Below, one piece after another: positions 1-5,732 of a stretch of DNA of 10,664 bases. The number at the start of each line of letters is the position of its first letter. The first letter of the stretch is position 1. This stretch comes from Planctomycetaceae bacterium (GTDB taxonomy: Bacteria > Planctomycetota > Planctomycetia > Pirellulales > Lacipirellulaceae), in the NCBI GenBank assembly GCA_002713555.1, contig PATG01000140.1, positions 7,639 through 18,302 on the forward strand, written 5' to 3'. Both the position numbers and the translations under genes were made by a program. Below the pieces are notes generated by a model. The model made no database searches. It was not told where the DNA came from and saw only the letters and a list, made by a program, of their open reading frames with translations.

Positions 1-137
1 CAGAGGCATCCAGGAATAAGGGAGTTGCTCATCGCAGAATTGCTCACACGTTCCTGTGAGAAACTTATCGGACATTCTCAGATCCGATTAGGTGACCAGC
101 CCTTTACACGTTGCCTAACCTTTTGTAATTCTTACCT
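1..137. other. Window-edge spacer, no supported gene
   Basis: This is sequence downstream of the PHP-family gene. A weak hairpin lies at 43-60 (CTCACA, a 6-nt loop, TGTGAG). It has no T-run on either side, so it is not a convincing terminator. A plus-strand frame is open from base 1 to a TGA at 157-159, but it has no visible start, no recognisable motif and uses AGG codons. I do not call it a gene. Confidence 0.4.
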
Positions 138-977
138 CTACGACTCTATCGAGTGCTGAAGGCAAAGGCTTGCGCGCGCTTCCAGGATGGGCACATCGAC
201 TCGTGATCGCTCGACAAAGTACGATACCTGTTCATAGCCGCAGGTGGACAGCAGATCAATCGCTTTTTCGTAACCATCAGCCACTCGGGTGGGTACATGC
301 GCGTCAGCGCCAATCACTACTGGGATATCTCGGGCACGCATCTCACGGATCATATCCGGAAAGGGATTCATCTCGGCGATTGTCTTGTTAAGCCCAGACG
401 TGTTCAGTTCCATTGCAACACCCGTTTTGGCGATACGATCCAACGCGCGACAGATATCATCCATGATTTGTTCTGGCTGCCAGTAAGAAGATGTTTCGTT
501 CTTGATGAGATCTGGATGTGCCAACGTGTCAAATAGTCTGGTCTCCGCAGCTTGAGCCAACAAACGAAAGTATGTGCGTTGCACTTCGACTTCGTCTTCG
601 TTCCAATAAGCCTGTCTGAATTCGCTGATCTGAGGATGGACGGACCCCAGGACGTAGTGAAAATCGGTGGCCTCGATTTGCTGTTCGAGCCACGATTCGT
701 ACCCTTCAAAATAGTCGGCTTCTAGTCCCAGAAGAACGTCGATTTTTCCCGACCAGACTTCACGTGCTCGCGCTACCATCTCGATGTAGTCATCCAGTTG
801 ATCAGGACTCATGCGTACAATTGCCGAAAATCCATCCGGCATAGGGTTATGGCACGTCACGGTTAGACCACGCAGCCCACGCTGTTGGGCGACCGCTGCG
901 TACTCCTCTGGCTCTCCGACCGCATGTTTGCAAAGGGGAGTATGTGAGTGTGTTTCATAGAGCAGACGTGTTGGCAT
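138..977 (-). CDS. PHP-domain phosphatase, histidinol-phosphatase (HisJ/HisK) type
   Basis: The 279-residue product has the metal-binding signature of the PHP phosphoesterase superfamily across its whole length. Visible elements are HSHTPLCKHA (H10, H12, H18), H43 in TCHNP, E86 in GLEADYF, H114 in GSVHP, H154 in TLAHPDLIK, the ELNTSG strand near 190-195, and D225/H227 in GADAHVP. The length matches monofunctional histidinol-phosphatases of the HisK/HisJ type, which hydrolyse L-histidinol phosphate in histidine biosynthesis (EC 3.1.3.15). It is a soluble cytoplasmic enzyme with no signal peptide. The ATG at 977 is preceded by a purine-rich stretch (AGAAGAG) and the metal-ligand motif starts nine residues later, so the start is well placed. 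No other his gene is in the window, so the histidine role rests on family resemblance. Other PHP phosphatases could look similar. Superfamily membership is near certain; the substrate is moderately certain. Confidence 0.87.
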   Translation of the reverse strand: MPTRLLYETHSHTPLCKHAVGEPEEYAAVAQQRGLRGLTVTCHNPMPDGFSAIVRMSPDQLDDYIEMVARAREVWSGKIDVLLGLEADYFEGYESWLEQQIEATDFHYVLGSVHPQISEFRQAYWNEDEVEVQRTYFRLLAQAAETRLFDTLAHPDLIKNETSSYWQPEQIMDDICRALDRIAKTGVAMELNTSGLNKTIAEMNPFPDMIREMRARDIPVVIGADAHVPTRVADGYEKAIDLLSTCGYEQVSYFVERSRVDVPILEARASLCLQHSIES

Positions 978-1018
978 GTGGATCTCTTCTGGTAGTTACA
1001 GGTGATTTGTTACATTCT

Positions 1019-1047
1019 AATATAAGATTGGATCGCACAACTTTTAA
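1019..1047 (-). promoter_or_regulatory. Predicted sigma70-like promoter of the PHP gene
   Basis: Read on the minus strand, TTAAAA (1047-1042) is followed by a 17-nt spacer and TATATT (1024-1019). The -10 box matches consensus at five of six positions and the -35 at four of six. Transcription would begin near 1012, giving a leader of about 35 nt before the ATG at 977. This is inference from motif match and position only. Confidence 0.35.
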
Positions 1048-1129
1048 TAGCAATTTCGTTGGGGCATCGACTACTGGCGTCTTGACGACAACTTTGAACA
1101 ACCCGTTTTCTTCCATCCCCAAACGCAAG

Positions 1130-1168
1130 AATCCCCATCAAGAACGTACTTGATGGGGATTTCTTTTT
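1130..1168. terminator. Intrinsic terminator, 13-bp perfect stem
   Basis: The arms 1130-1142 and 1149-1161 pair perfectly over 13 bp around a 6-nt loop. On the plus strand the stem is followed at once by TTCTTTTT (1161-1168), an excellent terminator tail. On the minus strand the tail is only moderately T-rich (TCTTGCGTTT). By position it should end the minus-strand PEP-CTERM gene, whose stop is at 1193, about 30 bp away. It may work in both directions. No plus-strand gene that would need it is visible upstream. Confidence 0.75.
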
Positions 1169-1192
1169 ACAAATTTTTACATATCTCTTCTT

Positions 1193-1600
1193 TCAACTCT
1201 CTCGACGAATATTTGTGGCAGCGAGAACACCCAGCAGCACCGACATGAGTGTGGATAGTTCAGGCACGCTAGAAATACTCGCCTGCAATGCCATGCTGCC
1301 ATAGTTCGATAACAAGCCACTGGCTCCTCCACTGTAAATGAATCCACGCGTCTCAGACACTCCACCTAGGAATCGGACAGAACCGGCAATGGAGCCACGC
1401 GACTGTACCGTCCCGAGACCAAACGCGGTTGAAGTGCCTTCCGAGTGATCATACAACAAGTAGGCTTCTACCAACGAACCGCTAGCATACGATCCTGCCG
1501 CAGCGAACTGCACAAGGGTCATTCCGAGGATGAGCATCAGGCATGGAAGGCTTTGGCGTGTCGTGATTGTGTCTCCTTGTAGTGAGTTTTCAATTGCCAC
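1193..1600 (-). CDS. Small exported PEP-CTERM protein with HAF-like repeat
   Basis: Read from a GTG at 1600, the 135-residue product has a hydrophobic segment at 19-35 (LPCLMLILGMTLVQFAAAG) typical of a signal peptide. The C-terminus is a PEP-CTERM sorting signal: VPELS at 112-116 (L replacing the usual second P), a hydrophobic helix to about 128, then IRR at 131-133. Such signals direct cleavage and surface transfer by exosortase. Residues 58-92 (STAFGLGTVQ... IAGSVRF... TRGFIYSGG) resemble one degenerate unit of the HAF extracellular repeat (A-x-G-I-N, G-x-I-x-G, HAFLY). That reading is inference. The start is doubtful: the GTG lacks a Shine-Dalgarno, whereas AAGGAG lies inside the frame just before ATC/ACG codons (see findings). 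A terminator follows at 1130-1161. It is short for this class and may be a reduced relic. Its function beyond surface attachment is unknown. Confidence 0.7.
   Translation of the reverse strand: MAIENSLQGDTITTRQSLPCLMLILGMTLVQFAAAGSYASGSLVEAYLLYDHSEGTSTAFGLGTVQSRGSIAGSVRFLGGVSETRGFIYSGGASGLLSNYGSMALQASISSVPELSTLMSVLLGVLAATNIRRES
1573..1578 (-). promoter_or_regulatory. Shine-Dalgarno-like AAGGAG inside the annotated frame
   Basis: On the minus strand AAGGAG (1578-1573) lies 22 nt into the frame read from the GTG at 1600. In-frame codons at normal spacing downstream are ATC (1567-1565) and ACG (1564-1562). Starting there would give a protein beginning (M)TTRQS then the hydrophobic core, a conventional signal peptide. 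The first in-frame ATG is 36 nt away, too far for this site. Confidence 0.35.
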
Positions 1601-1690
1601 CCAATAACAGCAGAAGTGCTTGTGACAATTAGCGACTCACCAGGGAGAAGAATCTTCCGACATCCTGGCTACAAAAAACCCAAAAATGCT
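1601..1690. other. Upstream region of the PEP-CTERM gene
   Basis: This stretch must hold the leader and probably the promoter of the minus-strand PEP-CTERM gene, because a terminator lies just beyond it at 1691-1726. I see no convincing -10/-35 pair. An imperfect inverted repeat is present: CCAGG at 1640-1644 and CCTGG at 1664-1668 around a near-palindromic core, GAAGAATCTTC. It could be an operator, but this is weak. Confidence 0.25.
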
Positions 1691-1726
1691 AAAAAAGGCG
1701 CTGCTGAGGGGCCAGCAAGAGCCTTT
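1691..1726 (-). terminator. Intrinsic terminator (minus strand)
   Basis: Read on the minus strand, AAAGGC (1726-1721) pairs with GCCTTT (1699-1694), and TGCTG (1717-1713) with CAGCA (1706-1702). A small asymmetric internal loop and a 6-nt apical loop separate the arms. The stem runs straight into TTTTTT and a second T-run about ten bases on. It would end transcripts of the propeller gene, whose stop is 140 bp upstream, or of a separate short RNA starting near 1783. Confidence 0.75.
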
Positions 1727-1783
1727 GGAATCGCTGGAATCGTTCTAGGGAATTGAGTTGCGGCACGAAGCAGGCGCGCTCAA
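1691..1783 (-). ncRNA. Candidate small RNA, about 90 nt
   Basis: A good promoter match on the minus strand (1790-1819) points to a start near 1783, and an intrinsic terminator ends at about 1691. The interval has no ORF. Besides the terminator hairpin it can form a second stem from GTTGAG near the 5' end and CTCAAT about 25 nt later, helped by GCG/CGC. It fits no RNA family I recognise. The alternative is that this is simply the 3' untranslated region of the propeller gene with a chance promoter match. Confidence 0.28.
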
Positions 1784-1789
1784 CGAGTA

Positions 1790-1819
1790 TTTATAAGAGT
1801 GTTCCGTTCCAAATGGCAA
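1790..1819 (-). promoter_or_regulatory. Predicted sigma70-like promoter in the 3' flank of the propeller gene
   Basis: On the minus strand TTGCCA (1819-1814) and TATAAA (1795-1790) are separated by 18 nt. Each matches consensus at five of six positions. The promoter lies 48 bp past the propeller stop and points towards the terminator at 1726-1691, with no ORF between. It could drive a short RNA or be fortuitous. The -35 overlaps a 7-bp inverted repeat (CAAATGG/CCATTTG, 1810-1831). Confidence 0.35.
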
Positions 1820-1866
1820 AACGTCCATTTGCATTTTTGGGCACCCATGGTTGCACGTCTTTCACG

Positions 1867-3357
1867 TTATTTTGCAGTGAATTGAAAAGCGTAGAGTTTG
1901 GCTCGCGTAAGTTTGAAGAAAAGCTTTACTCGTTTGCCTGCCAGGCTGGTTAGATTGGAGTCACCGTCGAAGTAAACCGCTTGATCAATAAAATTGCCTC
2001 CAATCTCTTCACATTCTTCTAACGTGTAGCCGGGAATGGGTTTGCCGGATTCATCACGGATTTCGACACGTCCTATTCCCATCGCCCCCGTATCGATGTT
2101 GAGCCGCAATCGACTTCCTTCGAATTGGATCACGGGGGTTTCCAACCAACCCCCTTGATAGTCGGCGTCGGCCGAGACAAATCCGTCGAGTCGCTGGCGG
2201 ACCACACCGATCCCGCCCCGCTCTTTGGCCAGATGACGGTAATCTTCTCGAACGACGTTGGTGTCATGGGTCATTCCAGAAGAGTAATAATACTGGTAAA
2301 GATAGTTGCCGCGGCGCACGATGCCCGGACCCATGACCGCAAACCAGCGGTCCCATTCATCGATCAGTCCCGTGGGGAAATAGGCTTCGCGGGATGGGCG
2401 GGTCCAGTGGATGCCGTCTCGGCTTACTGCCAATTGAATTTCAAGCAAACCGAAGTCTTCCCAGGCACCGGGCGTCTTGCGCGGCACATAGGGTTGGGTT
2501 TCTGGATGAAAGTGCCGGAACTGGGCCGTGAACATGAGATAGACATCTTGCGCATATTCGTAGATAGACGATGAGTTGTAATAGATGTCCGAGGGAAAAT
2601 AATCGGCCTCGTCGGCTTGCAGGACGACATGGGCATTCTCCACCGCAAATCGCACGCGGTCTTTATTCCCGCTTTTTTTGTAAGGCCAGAGTGCCAGAGG
2701 ATCGTCTGTTTCGATACGTGCGATGCGTCTCTGATTCTCGGAATTGTAGGAAAATGCCCGCGTGAAAATAACGTACTTCCCAATCCTCGGATCCCAGTGC
2801 ATCACACAAGGGTTGTCCATATAGAAGGGCAGAACCTGGCCTACTTCGGTAAACTCATAACCGTCTGCGGAGCATGCGGCAAAGATGCCGTGATGACCTC
2901 GATCGAAAGTATCTTTCTTGAGATTGTCGAACCCTCCCTGATCAAACGTGCTAAACACCTTAAACCGTCGCTGGGGATCCGGGTCGTGACGATCGTAAAA
3001 TACCGTAGGTAGAAACCCTTTGGTGGGAATGCTGCGCATCGTGTTGGTGAATTGTAAACCGTCTTGGCTTTCGAAGACATTCAAAGTGGTGTCGGCACCC
3101 ACATACAACCGTATTGTGCCGTCCACTTCCACCACTCGACCAATGTGCGCCATGCCAAACGGCTGGCCGCTGGCATCTCGAATCCGTCCCAATTTTTGAG
3201 CGGGGTTGGTTTGCAGCTTGATGCGGTGGCTCGACTCGATAAAACGATCGTCGATGAACAGCTGTTTACGGCCACCAACATCCAAGGCTGGGTCGGCCCG
3301 CACGGAAACGGCCCAGCACAACAGCACTGCCACAAATGGTATCAGAATGCGCAGCAT
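1867..3357 (-). CDS. Secreted beta-propeller (GH43/GH32-like fold) protein
   Basis: This is a 496-residue exported protein. Residues 1-21 are a Sec signal peptide (LIPFVAVLLCWAVS core, cleavage likely at VRA|DP). C14 is not in a valid lipobox. The mature part opens with QLFIDDRFIESS (32-43). It continues through beta-propeller-like blades with repeated aromatic and D-G patterns (SQDGLQF 97-103, CSADGYEF 162-169, SRDGIHWTR 312-320), as in five-bladed glycosidase-like folds. I cannot assign catalytic acids. From about 405 to 495 a beta-sandwich carries EIRDESGKPIPGYTLEEC and LAGKRVKLFF, closely matching a segment of the 1254-residue protein downstream. The ATG at 3357 has AAAGG 7 nt upstream. 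It is divergent from the dehydrogenase/lactonase operon and may share its regulation. The likely role is binding or cleaving an extracellular glycan; the substrate is unknown. Confidence 0.8.
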   Translation of the reverse strand: MLRILIPFVAVLLCWAVSVRADPALDVGGRKQLFIDDRFIESSHRIKLQTNPAQKLGRIRDASGQPFGMAHIGRVVEVDGTIRLYVGADTTLNVFESQDGLQFTNTMRSIPTKGFLPTVFYDRHDPDPQRRFKVFSTFDQGGFDNLKKDTFDRGHHGIFAACSADGYEFTEVGQVLPFYMDNPCVMHWDPRIGKYVIFTRAFSYNSENQRRIARIETDDPLALWPYKKSGNKDRVRFAVENAHVVLQADEADYFPSDIYYNSSSIYEYAQDVYLMFTAQFRHFHPETQPYVPRKTPGAWEDFGLLEIQLAVSRDGIHWTRPSREAYFPTGLIDEWDRWFAVMGPGIVRRGNYLYQYYYSSGMTHDTNVVREDYRHLAKERGGIGVVRQRLDGFVSADADYQGGWLETPVIQFEGSRLRLNIDTGAMGIGRVEIRDESGKPIPGYTLEECEEIGGNFIDQAVYFDGDSNLTSLAGKRVKLFFKLTRAKLYAFQFTAK

Positions 3358-3393
3358 GAGGAGACCTTTCGAAAACCTTGCGATGGGGTCAAA

Positions 3394-3452
3394 TTTGAAC
3401 CGCTCATGCTTGTCAGGGTAGGTTAAATTGTCAATACTCTCAGTGGTTCAAA
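3394..3452. promoter_or_regulatory. Inverted 13-bp repeat flanking a promoter
   Basis: TTTGAACCGCTCA at 3394-3406 and its inverted partner at 3440-3452 (reverse complement TTTGAACCACTGA) agree at 11 of 13 positions and bracket the predicted promoter at 3406-3434. The left arm also overlaps a perfect 10-bp palindrome, TCAAATTTGA (3389-3398). The arrangement suggests paired binding sites for a regulator of the propeller gene and perhaps of the divergent operon. No regulator gene is in the window. Confidence 0.35.
3406..3434 (-). promoter_or_regulatory. Predicted promoter of the secreted propeller gene
   Basis: The minus strand shows a perfect -35 TTGACA (3434-3429), a 17-nt spacer, and a poor -10 AAGCAT (3411-3406, three of six matches). 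The distance to the ATG at 3357 is about 50 nt. The weak -10 beside a perfect -35 would suit a regulated promoter, and the flanking inverted repeat supports that reading. Confidence 0.35.
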
Positions 3453-3473
3453 CTTTTTAGAGAGTCCAAGAAA

Positions 3474-3503
3474 CAAGGCCGTTCCTTGACCGAGTTCCTT
3501 GAC
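3474..3503. repeat. Direct repeat GTTCCTTGAC x2 with overlapping inverted repeat
   Basis: The 10-mer GTTCCTTGAC occurs at 3481-3490 and 3494-3503, 13 bp apart. CAAGG at 3474-3478 also pairs with CCTTG at 3484-3488. The site lies in the divergent spacer between the propeller gene and the SDR operon, so it could be an operator. It may also be chance in a 294-bp spacer. Confidence 0.3.
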
Positions 3504-3550
3504 GTGTTGTTTCCGATCAGCCAAAGAAAACCCAACCAACAACCCTGTAG

Positions 3551-3572
3551 GGAACGCCCTCTGTGGCGTTCC
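3551..3572. repeat. REP-like palindrome
   Basis: GGAACGCC (3551-3558) and GGCGTTCC (3565-3572) form a perfect 8-bp stem around a 6-nt loop, preceded by TGTAG. Short GTAGGGA-type palindromes of this form are familiar to me as dispersed intergenic repeats in Pirellulales genomes. That is recollection, not a search. It has no T-run, so it is not an intrinsic terminator. Confidence 0.5.
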
Positions 3573-3651
3573 GGATACCACAGTAAGGGTTCCAGCGCAG
3601 AGACCCCTTCGCACAAATCATTCTTCATGCTCCACTTTTTCTAGGAATACC

Positions 3652-4470
3652 ATGGATAGCCACCAACCCATCGTCGAAAGGTTTCAAGGAAAAGTGGCCA
3701 TCGTCACTGGCGGTACGGCTGGCATTGGTTTGGCCACCGCGACCGAGCTGGTGAAGGAAGGGGCTGCCGTAACGATCACAGGTTTGCCGCAGGATGGCAA
3801 TGAGGCAATCGACGAGCTTGTCAAACTCGGCGGAGACGTACTATGCGTGTTGGGAGACATGGCCGACGATTCATTTTGCCAGCAAGTTGTGAGCGATACG
3901 GTCGCACGTTGGGGAAAAGTCGATCTTCTGGTCAACAATGCGTTCTCATTTCTTGCCAAAGCGTTGGATGCAGCCCGTGAGGATTTTGCTTACAGCATGG
4001 ATGCCGGACCGGTGGCCTTCGCCCGCATGATGCAGTTGGTCAGCGATCCGATGCGAGCGACTGGCGGTGGGGCCGTCGTCAATATTTCCAGTATATCGGG
4101 TTTCGTGGCTCAGACAGGGCGCTGGACCTACAATGCTGCCAAGGGTGCGGTCAATCAACTGACGAAGTGTGCCGCGCTCGACCTGGCGCAGCAAGGTATA
4201 CGCGTCAACAGCATTAGCCCCGGTTGGATTTGGACACGCGAAGTGGACAAGGCTGCAGGTGGCGATCGCGATAAGTTCAATCCCATCTGGGGCGAGTACC
4301 ACATGTTGGGGCGTTGCGGATTTCCGATCGAATGTGCGCGCGCCATTCTATTTCTGCTTAGTGATGATGCCTCATTCATCACGGGCACAGACCTTCCTGT
4401 GGACGGCGGCTACCAAAGTATGGGGCCAGAAGGTTTAGGGAAGACGGCCGTTGTTGCCGGCACCAAGTGA
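3652..4470 (+). CDS. SDR-family NAD(P)-dependent dehydrogenase, probably sugar 1-dehydrogenase
   Basis: The 272-residue product is a classical short-chain dehydrogenase/reductase. It has the nucleotide-binding TGGTAGIG (19-26), GDM with D69, LLVNNA (92-97), catalytic S147 in NISSISG, Y160 and K164 in YNAAK, and the SPGW turn (189-192). The C-terminal SDR signature is ITGTDLPVDGGY (243-254), and a tail of about 18 residues follows. The frame is open further upstream, but ATG 3652 is the start: TAGGAA precedes it at good spacing and the Rossmann strand begins at normal distance. Only 22 bp separate its stop from the next gene, a lactonase of the fuconolactonase/rhamnonolactonase family, so the two are very likely one operon. 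With that partner, oxidation of an L-fucose/L-rhamnose-like aldose to its lactone is the best guess. SDR sequence alone does not fix the substrate. Confidence 0.88.
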   Translation: MDSHQPIVERFQGKVAIVTGGTAGIGLATATELVKEGAAVTITGLPQDGNEAIDELVKLGGDVLCVLGDMADDSFCQQVVSDTVARWGKVDLLVNNAFSFLAKALDAAREDFAYSMDAGPVAFARMMQLVSDPMRATGGGAVVNISSISGFVAQTGRWTYNAAKGAVNQLTKCAALDLAQQGIRVNSISPGWIWTREVDKAAGGDRDKFNPIWGEYHMLGRCGFPIECARAILFLLSDDASFITGTDLPVDGGYQSMGPEGLGKTAVVAGTK

Positions 4471-4492
4471 CCCTGCTCAGAAAGATCCCGCC

Positions 4493-5353
4493 ATGGCAGA
4501 ATTATCCGTTGTCGATACCCACTTGCACGTCTGGGATCCTGGAAAATTGAAGTATTCCTGGCTGGAAGAGATTCCCCAGCTCAACAAGCCACATTTGCTC
4601 AGCGACTATCGACAGGCGACCAAGGGCATACCGATTGAGCGCATGGTATTTGTCCAGTGCGAATGCGACTTTGAGCAGTACCAGCAGGAGACAAACTGGG
4701 TGACTGAGCTGGCCCAGGAGGACCCGCGGATTCAGGGTATTATTTCGTGGGCCCCGCTGGAACGGGGAGAGGATGTCAGAGACGAACTCCAACAACTGGC
4801 TGCCAACAAACTTGTCAAAGGCATCCGGAGGATCATTCAATTCGAGAGCGACGATGCGTTTTGTCTTCAGCCCGACTTTGTGCGGGGAGTGCAATTGCTT
4901 GCCACATTCGATCTGCATTTCGAGATATGTATCAAAGGGGACCAGCAGTGTGCCAACACGCTAGAACTGGTACGGCAATGTCCCAATGTCCGATTCATCC
5001 TGGACCACATCGGCAAGCCCGATATCAAAGAAAAACGAAGGGAACCTTGGGACAGTTTTATTCGCGAGCTCGCGGCACTACCCAACACTTGTTGCAAAAT
5101 CAGCGGCTTGGTCAACGAGGCAGAATGGAACGCATGGACTCCTGATGATTTACAGCCTTACCTAGACCAGGTGCTGGATTGTTATGGAGTGGGCCGGGTG
5201 ATGTACGGCGGAGACTGGCCCGTTAGCACTTTGGCAAGCACGTATGATCAGTGGTTCGAGACGCTTTCAGAGACTATCGGTAGTCGATACAGCGACGACG
5301 AACAGCGGCAGCTGCTGCATGACAACGCAGTCGACTTCTATCGCTTAGGATAG
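4493..5353 (+). CDS. Amidohydrolase-2 family lactonase (L-fuconolactonase/rhamnonolactonase type)
   Basis: The 286-residue TIM-barrel hydrolase belongs to the COG3618/amidohydrolase-2 group. Visible landmarks are DTHLHVWDP (8-16; H10 and H12), LVKGIRRIIQ (107-116), DHIGKPDI (171-178), KISGL (202-206), YGGDWPVS (238-245; D241) and HDNAVDFYRL at the C-terminus. Members hydrolyse sugar lactones such as L-fucono-1,5-lactone to the open acid, and some act on other cyclic esters. The ATG at 4493 fits because the metal motif follows within nine residues. A TTG-initiated extension to 4451 would overlap the SDR gene and begins with low-complexity residues. It is the second gene of an operon with the SDR, which would supply the lactone. 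There is no signal peptide, so it acts in the cytoplasm. A dehydratase and aldolase for later steps are absent from this window. Confidence 0.87.
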   Translation: MAELSVVDTHLHVWDPGKLKYSWLEEIPQLNKPHLLSDYRQATKGIPIERMVFVQCECDFEQYQQETNWVTELAQEDPRIQGIISWAPLERGEDVRDELQQLAANKLVKGIRRIIQFESDDAFCLQPDFVRGVQLLATFDLHFEICIKGDQQCANTLELVRQCPNVRFILDHIGKPDIKEKRREPWDSFIRELAALPNTCCKISGLVNEAEWNAWTPDDLQPYLDQVLDCYGVGRVMYGGDWPVSTLASTYDQWFETLSETIGSRYSDDEQRQLLHDNAVDFYRLG

Positions 5354-5437
5354 GCCTTTGTGGCTCGTTATGATCAGCCAGTGCGGATCTCTTCTCTTGA
5401 TGCGACTCTGAAAAGATTTAGTCCCGGATGGTATAGA
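5354..5437. other. Spacer after the lactonase gene
   Basis: I see no gene and no intrinsic terminator between the lactonase stop and the palindromic repeat beginning at about 5438. Termination of the SDR-lactonase operon must be Rho-dependent or use the hairpins just downstream, which lack a T-tail on the plus strand. Confidence 0.4.
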
Positions 5438-5510
5438 ACGGCCAAAGGCCGTAACAAAAAACCCCACATCCCCATGCATGGGGACGGGTTGATCCGGGTA
5501 CCAGATTTCT
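5436..5510. repeat. Composite palindromic intergenic repeat
   Basis: A perfect hairpin ACGGCC-AAA-GGCCGT (5438-5452) is followed after an A-rich linker by a perfect 16-bp palindrome centred on CCCCATGCATGGGG (5469-5484), then GGTTGATCCGGGTACC. The succession (ACGGCC hairpin, AACAAAA linker, CCCC/GGGG hairpin, GGTAC) resembles a dispersed intergenic repeat I associate with Pirellulales genomes. The family identity is recollection. The element ends directly against the truncated gene tail at 5513. Confidence 0.5.
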
Positions 5511-5512
5511 AA

Positions 5513-5716
5513 ACCCACTATGGCACTTTGGCGAATGCCACACTGGGTGATGCAGATGCGGATCGCGATGTCGATGGTTTCGATTACTTGATCTGGCAGC
5601 GCAATTTGGGCATGAGCGTCGTGCTGAGCCGATTGACGGTATCCGAGCCAACCGCTAATTTGCTGGTAGTCCTGGCAGCAATCATTCTGGCAGGGACGCG
5701 CCCTTCTCCACAGTGA
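5513..5716 (+). pseudogene. 3' remnant of a dockerin-type, PEP-CTERM exported protein gene
   Basis: The frame between the TAA at 5510 and the TGA at 5714 reads as the C-terminus of a typical planctomycete exported protein. A dockerin-like calcium loop, GDADADRDVDGFDYLIWQRN, is followed by a short linker. Then comes VSEPTANLLVV, a PEP-CTERM signal with S in place of the first P, a hydrophobic helix (LLVVLAAIILA) and an R-containing tail. The usual large N-terminal part is missing: upstream is a stop, then palindromic repeats. A TTG at 5528 could start a short frame, but it would have no signal peptide. I read it as the surviving tail of a deleted or disrupted gene. It ends only 16 bp before the giant gene. 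A short functional peptide is possible but unlikely. Confidence 0.7.
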
Positions 5717-5732
5717 CGGTAACCAAGATTAA

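Noticed and set aside
1..159. Plus-strand frame open from the window edge to TGA at 157-159
   Set aside because: It has 52 codons with no visible start, AGG codons and no motif, and it overlaps the PHP gene. It could be the end of a gene outside the window, but nothing supports it.
3310..3357. Lipoprotein signal for the 496-residue propeller protein
   Set aside because: C14 sits inside the hydrophobic core after VLL, not in a lipobox. VRA|DP is a good ordinary cleavage site.
3499..3651. N-terminal extension of the SDR frame
   Set aside because: The extension runs through the REP-like palindrome and has no SDR-like sequence. The ATG at 3652 has a Shine-Dalgarno and gives a normal SDR length.
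4451..4492. TTG-initiated extension of the lactonase
   Set aside because: It would overlap the SDR gene, and the ATG at 4493 places the DTHLH motif at the usual distance from the N-terminus.
5438..5484. Intrinsic terminator for the SDR-lactonase operon
   Set aside because: Both hairpins are GC-rich, but neither is followed by a T-tract on the plus strand; the linker is A-rich. They fit better as a palindromic repeat.
5528..5716. Intact small gene starting at TTG 5528
   Set aside because: It begins in the middle of a dockerin-like module, lacks a signal peptide although it carries an export-sorting tail, and follows a stop and a repeat. A gene remnant is more likely.
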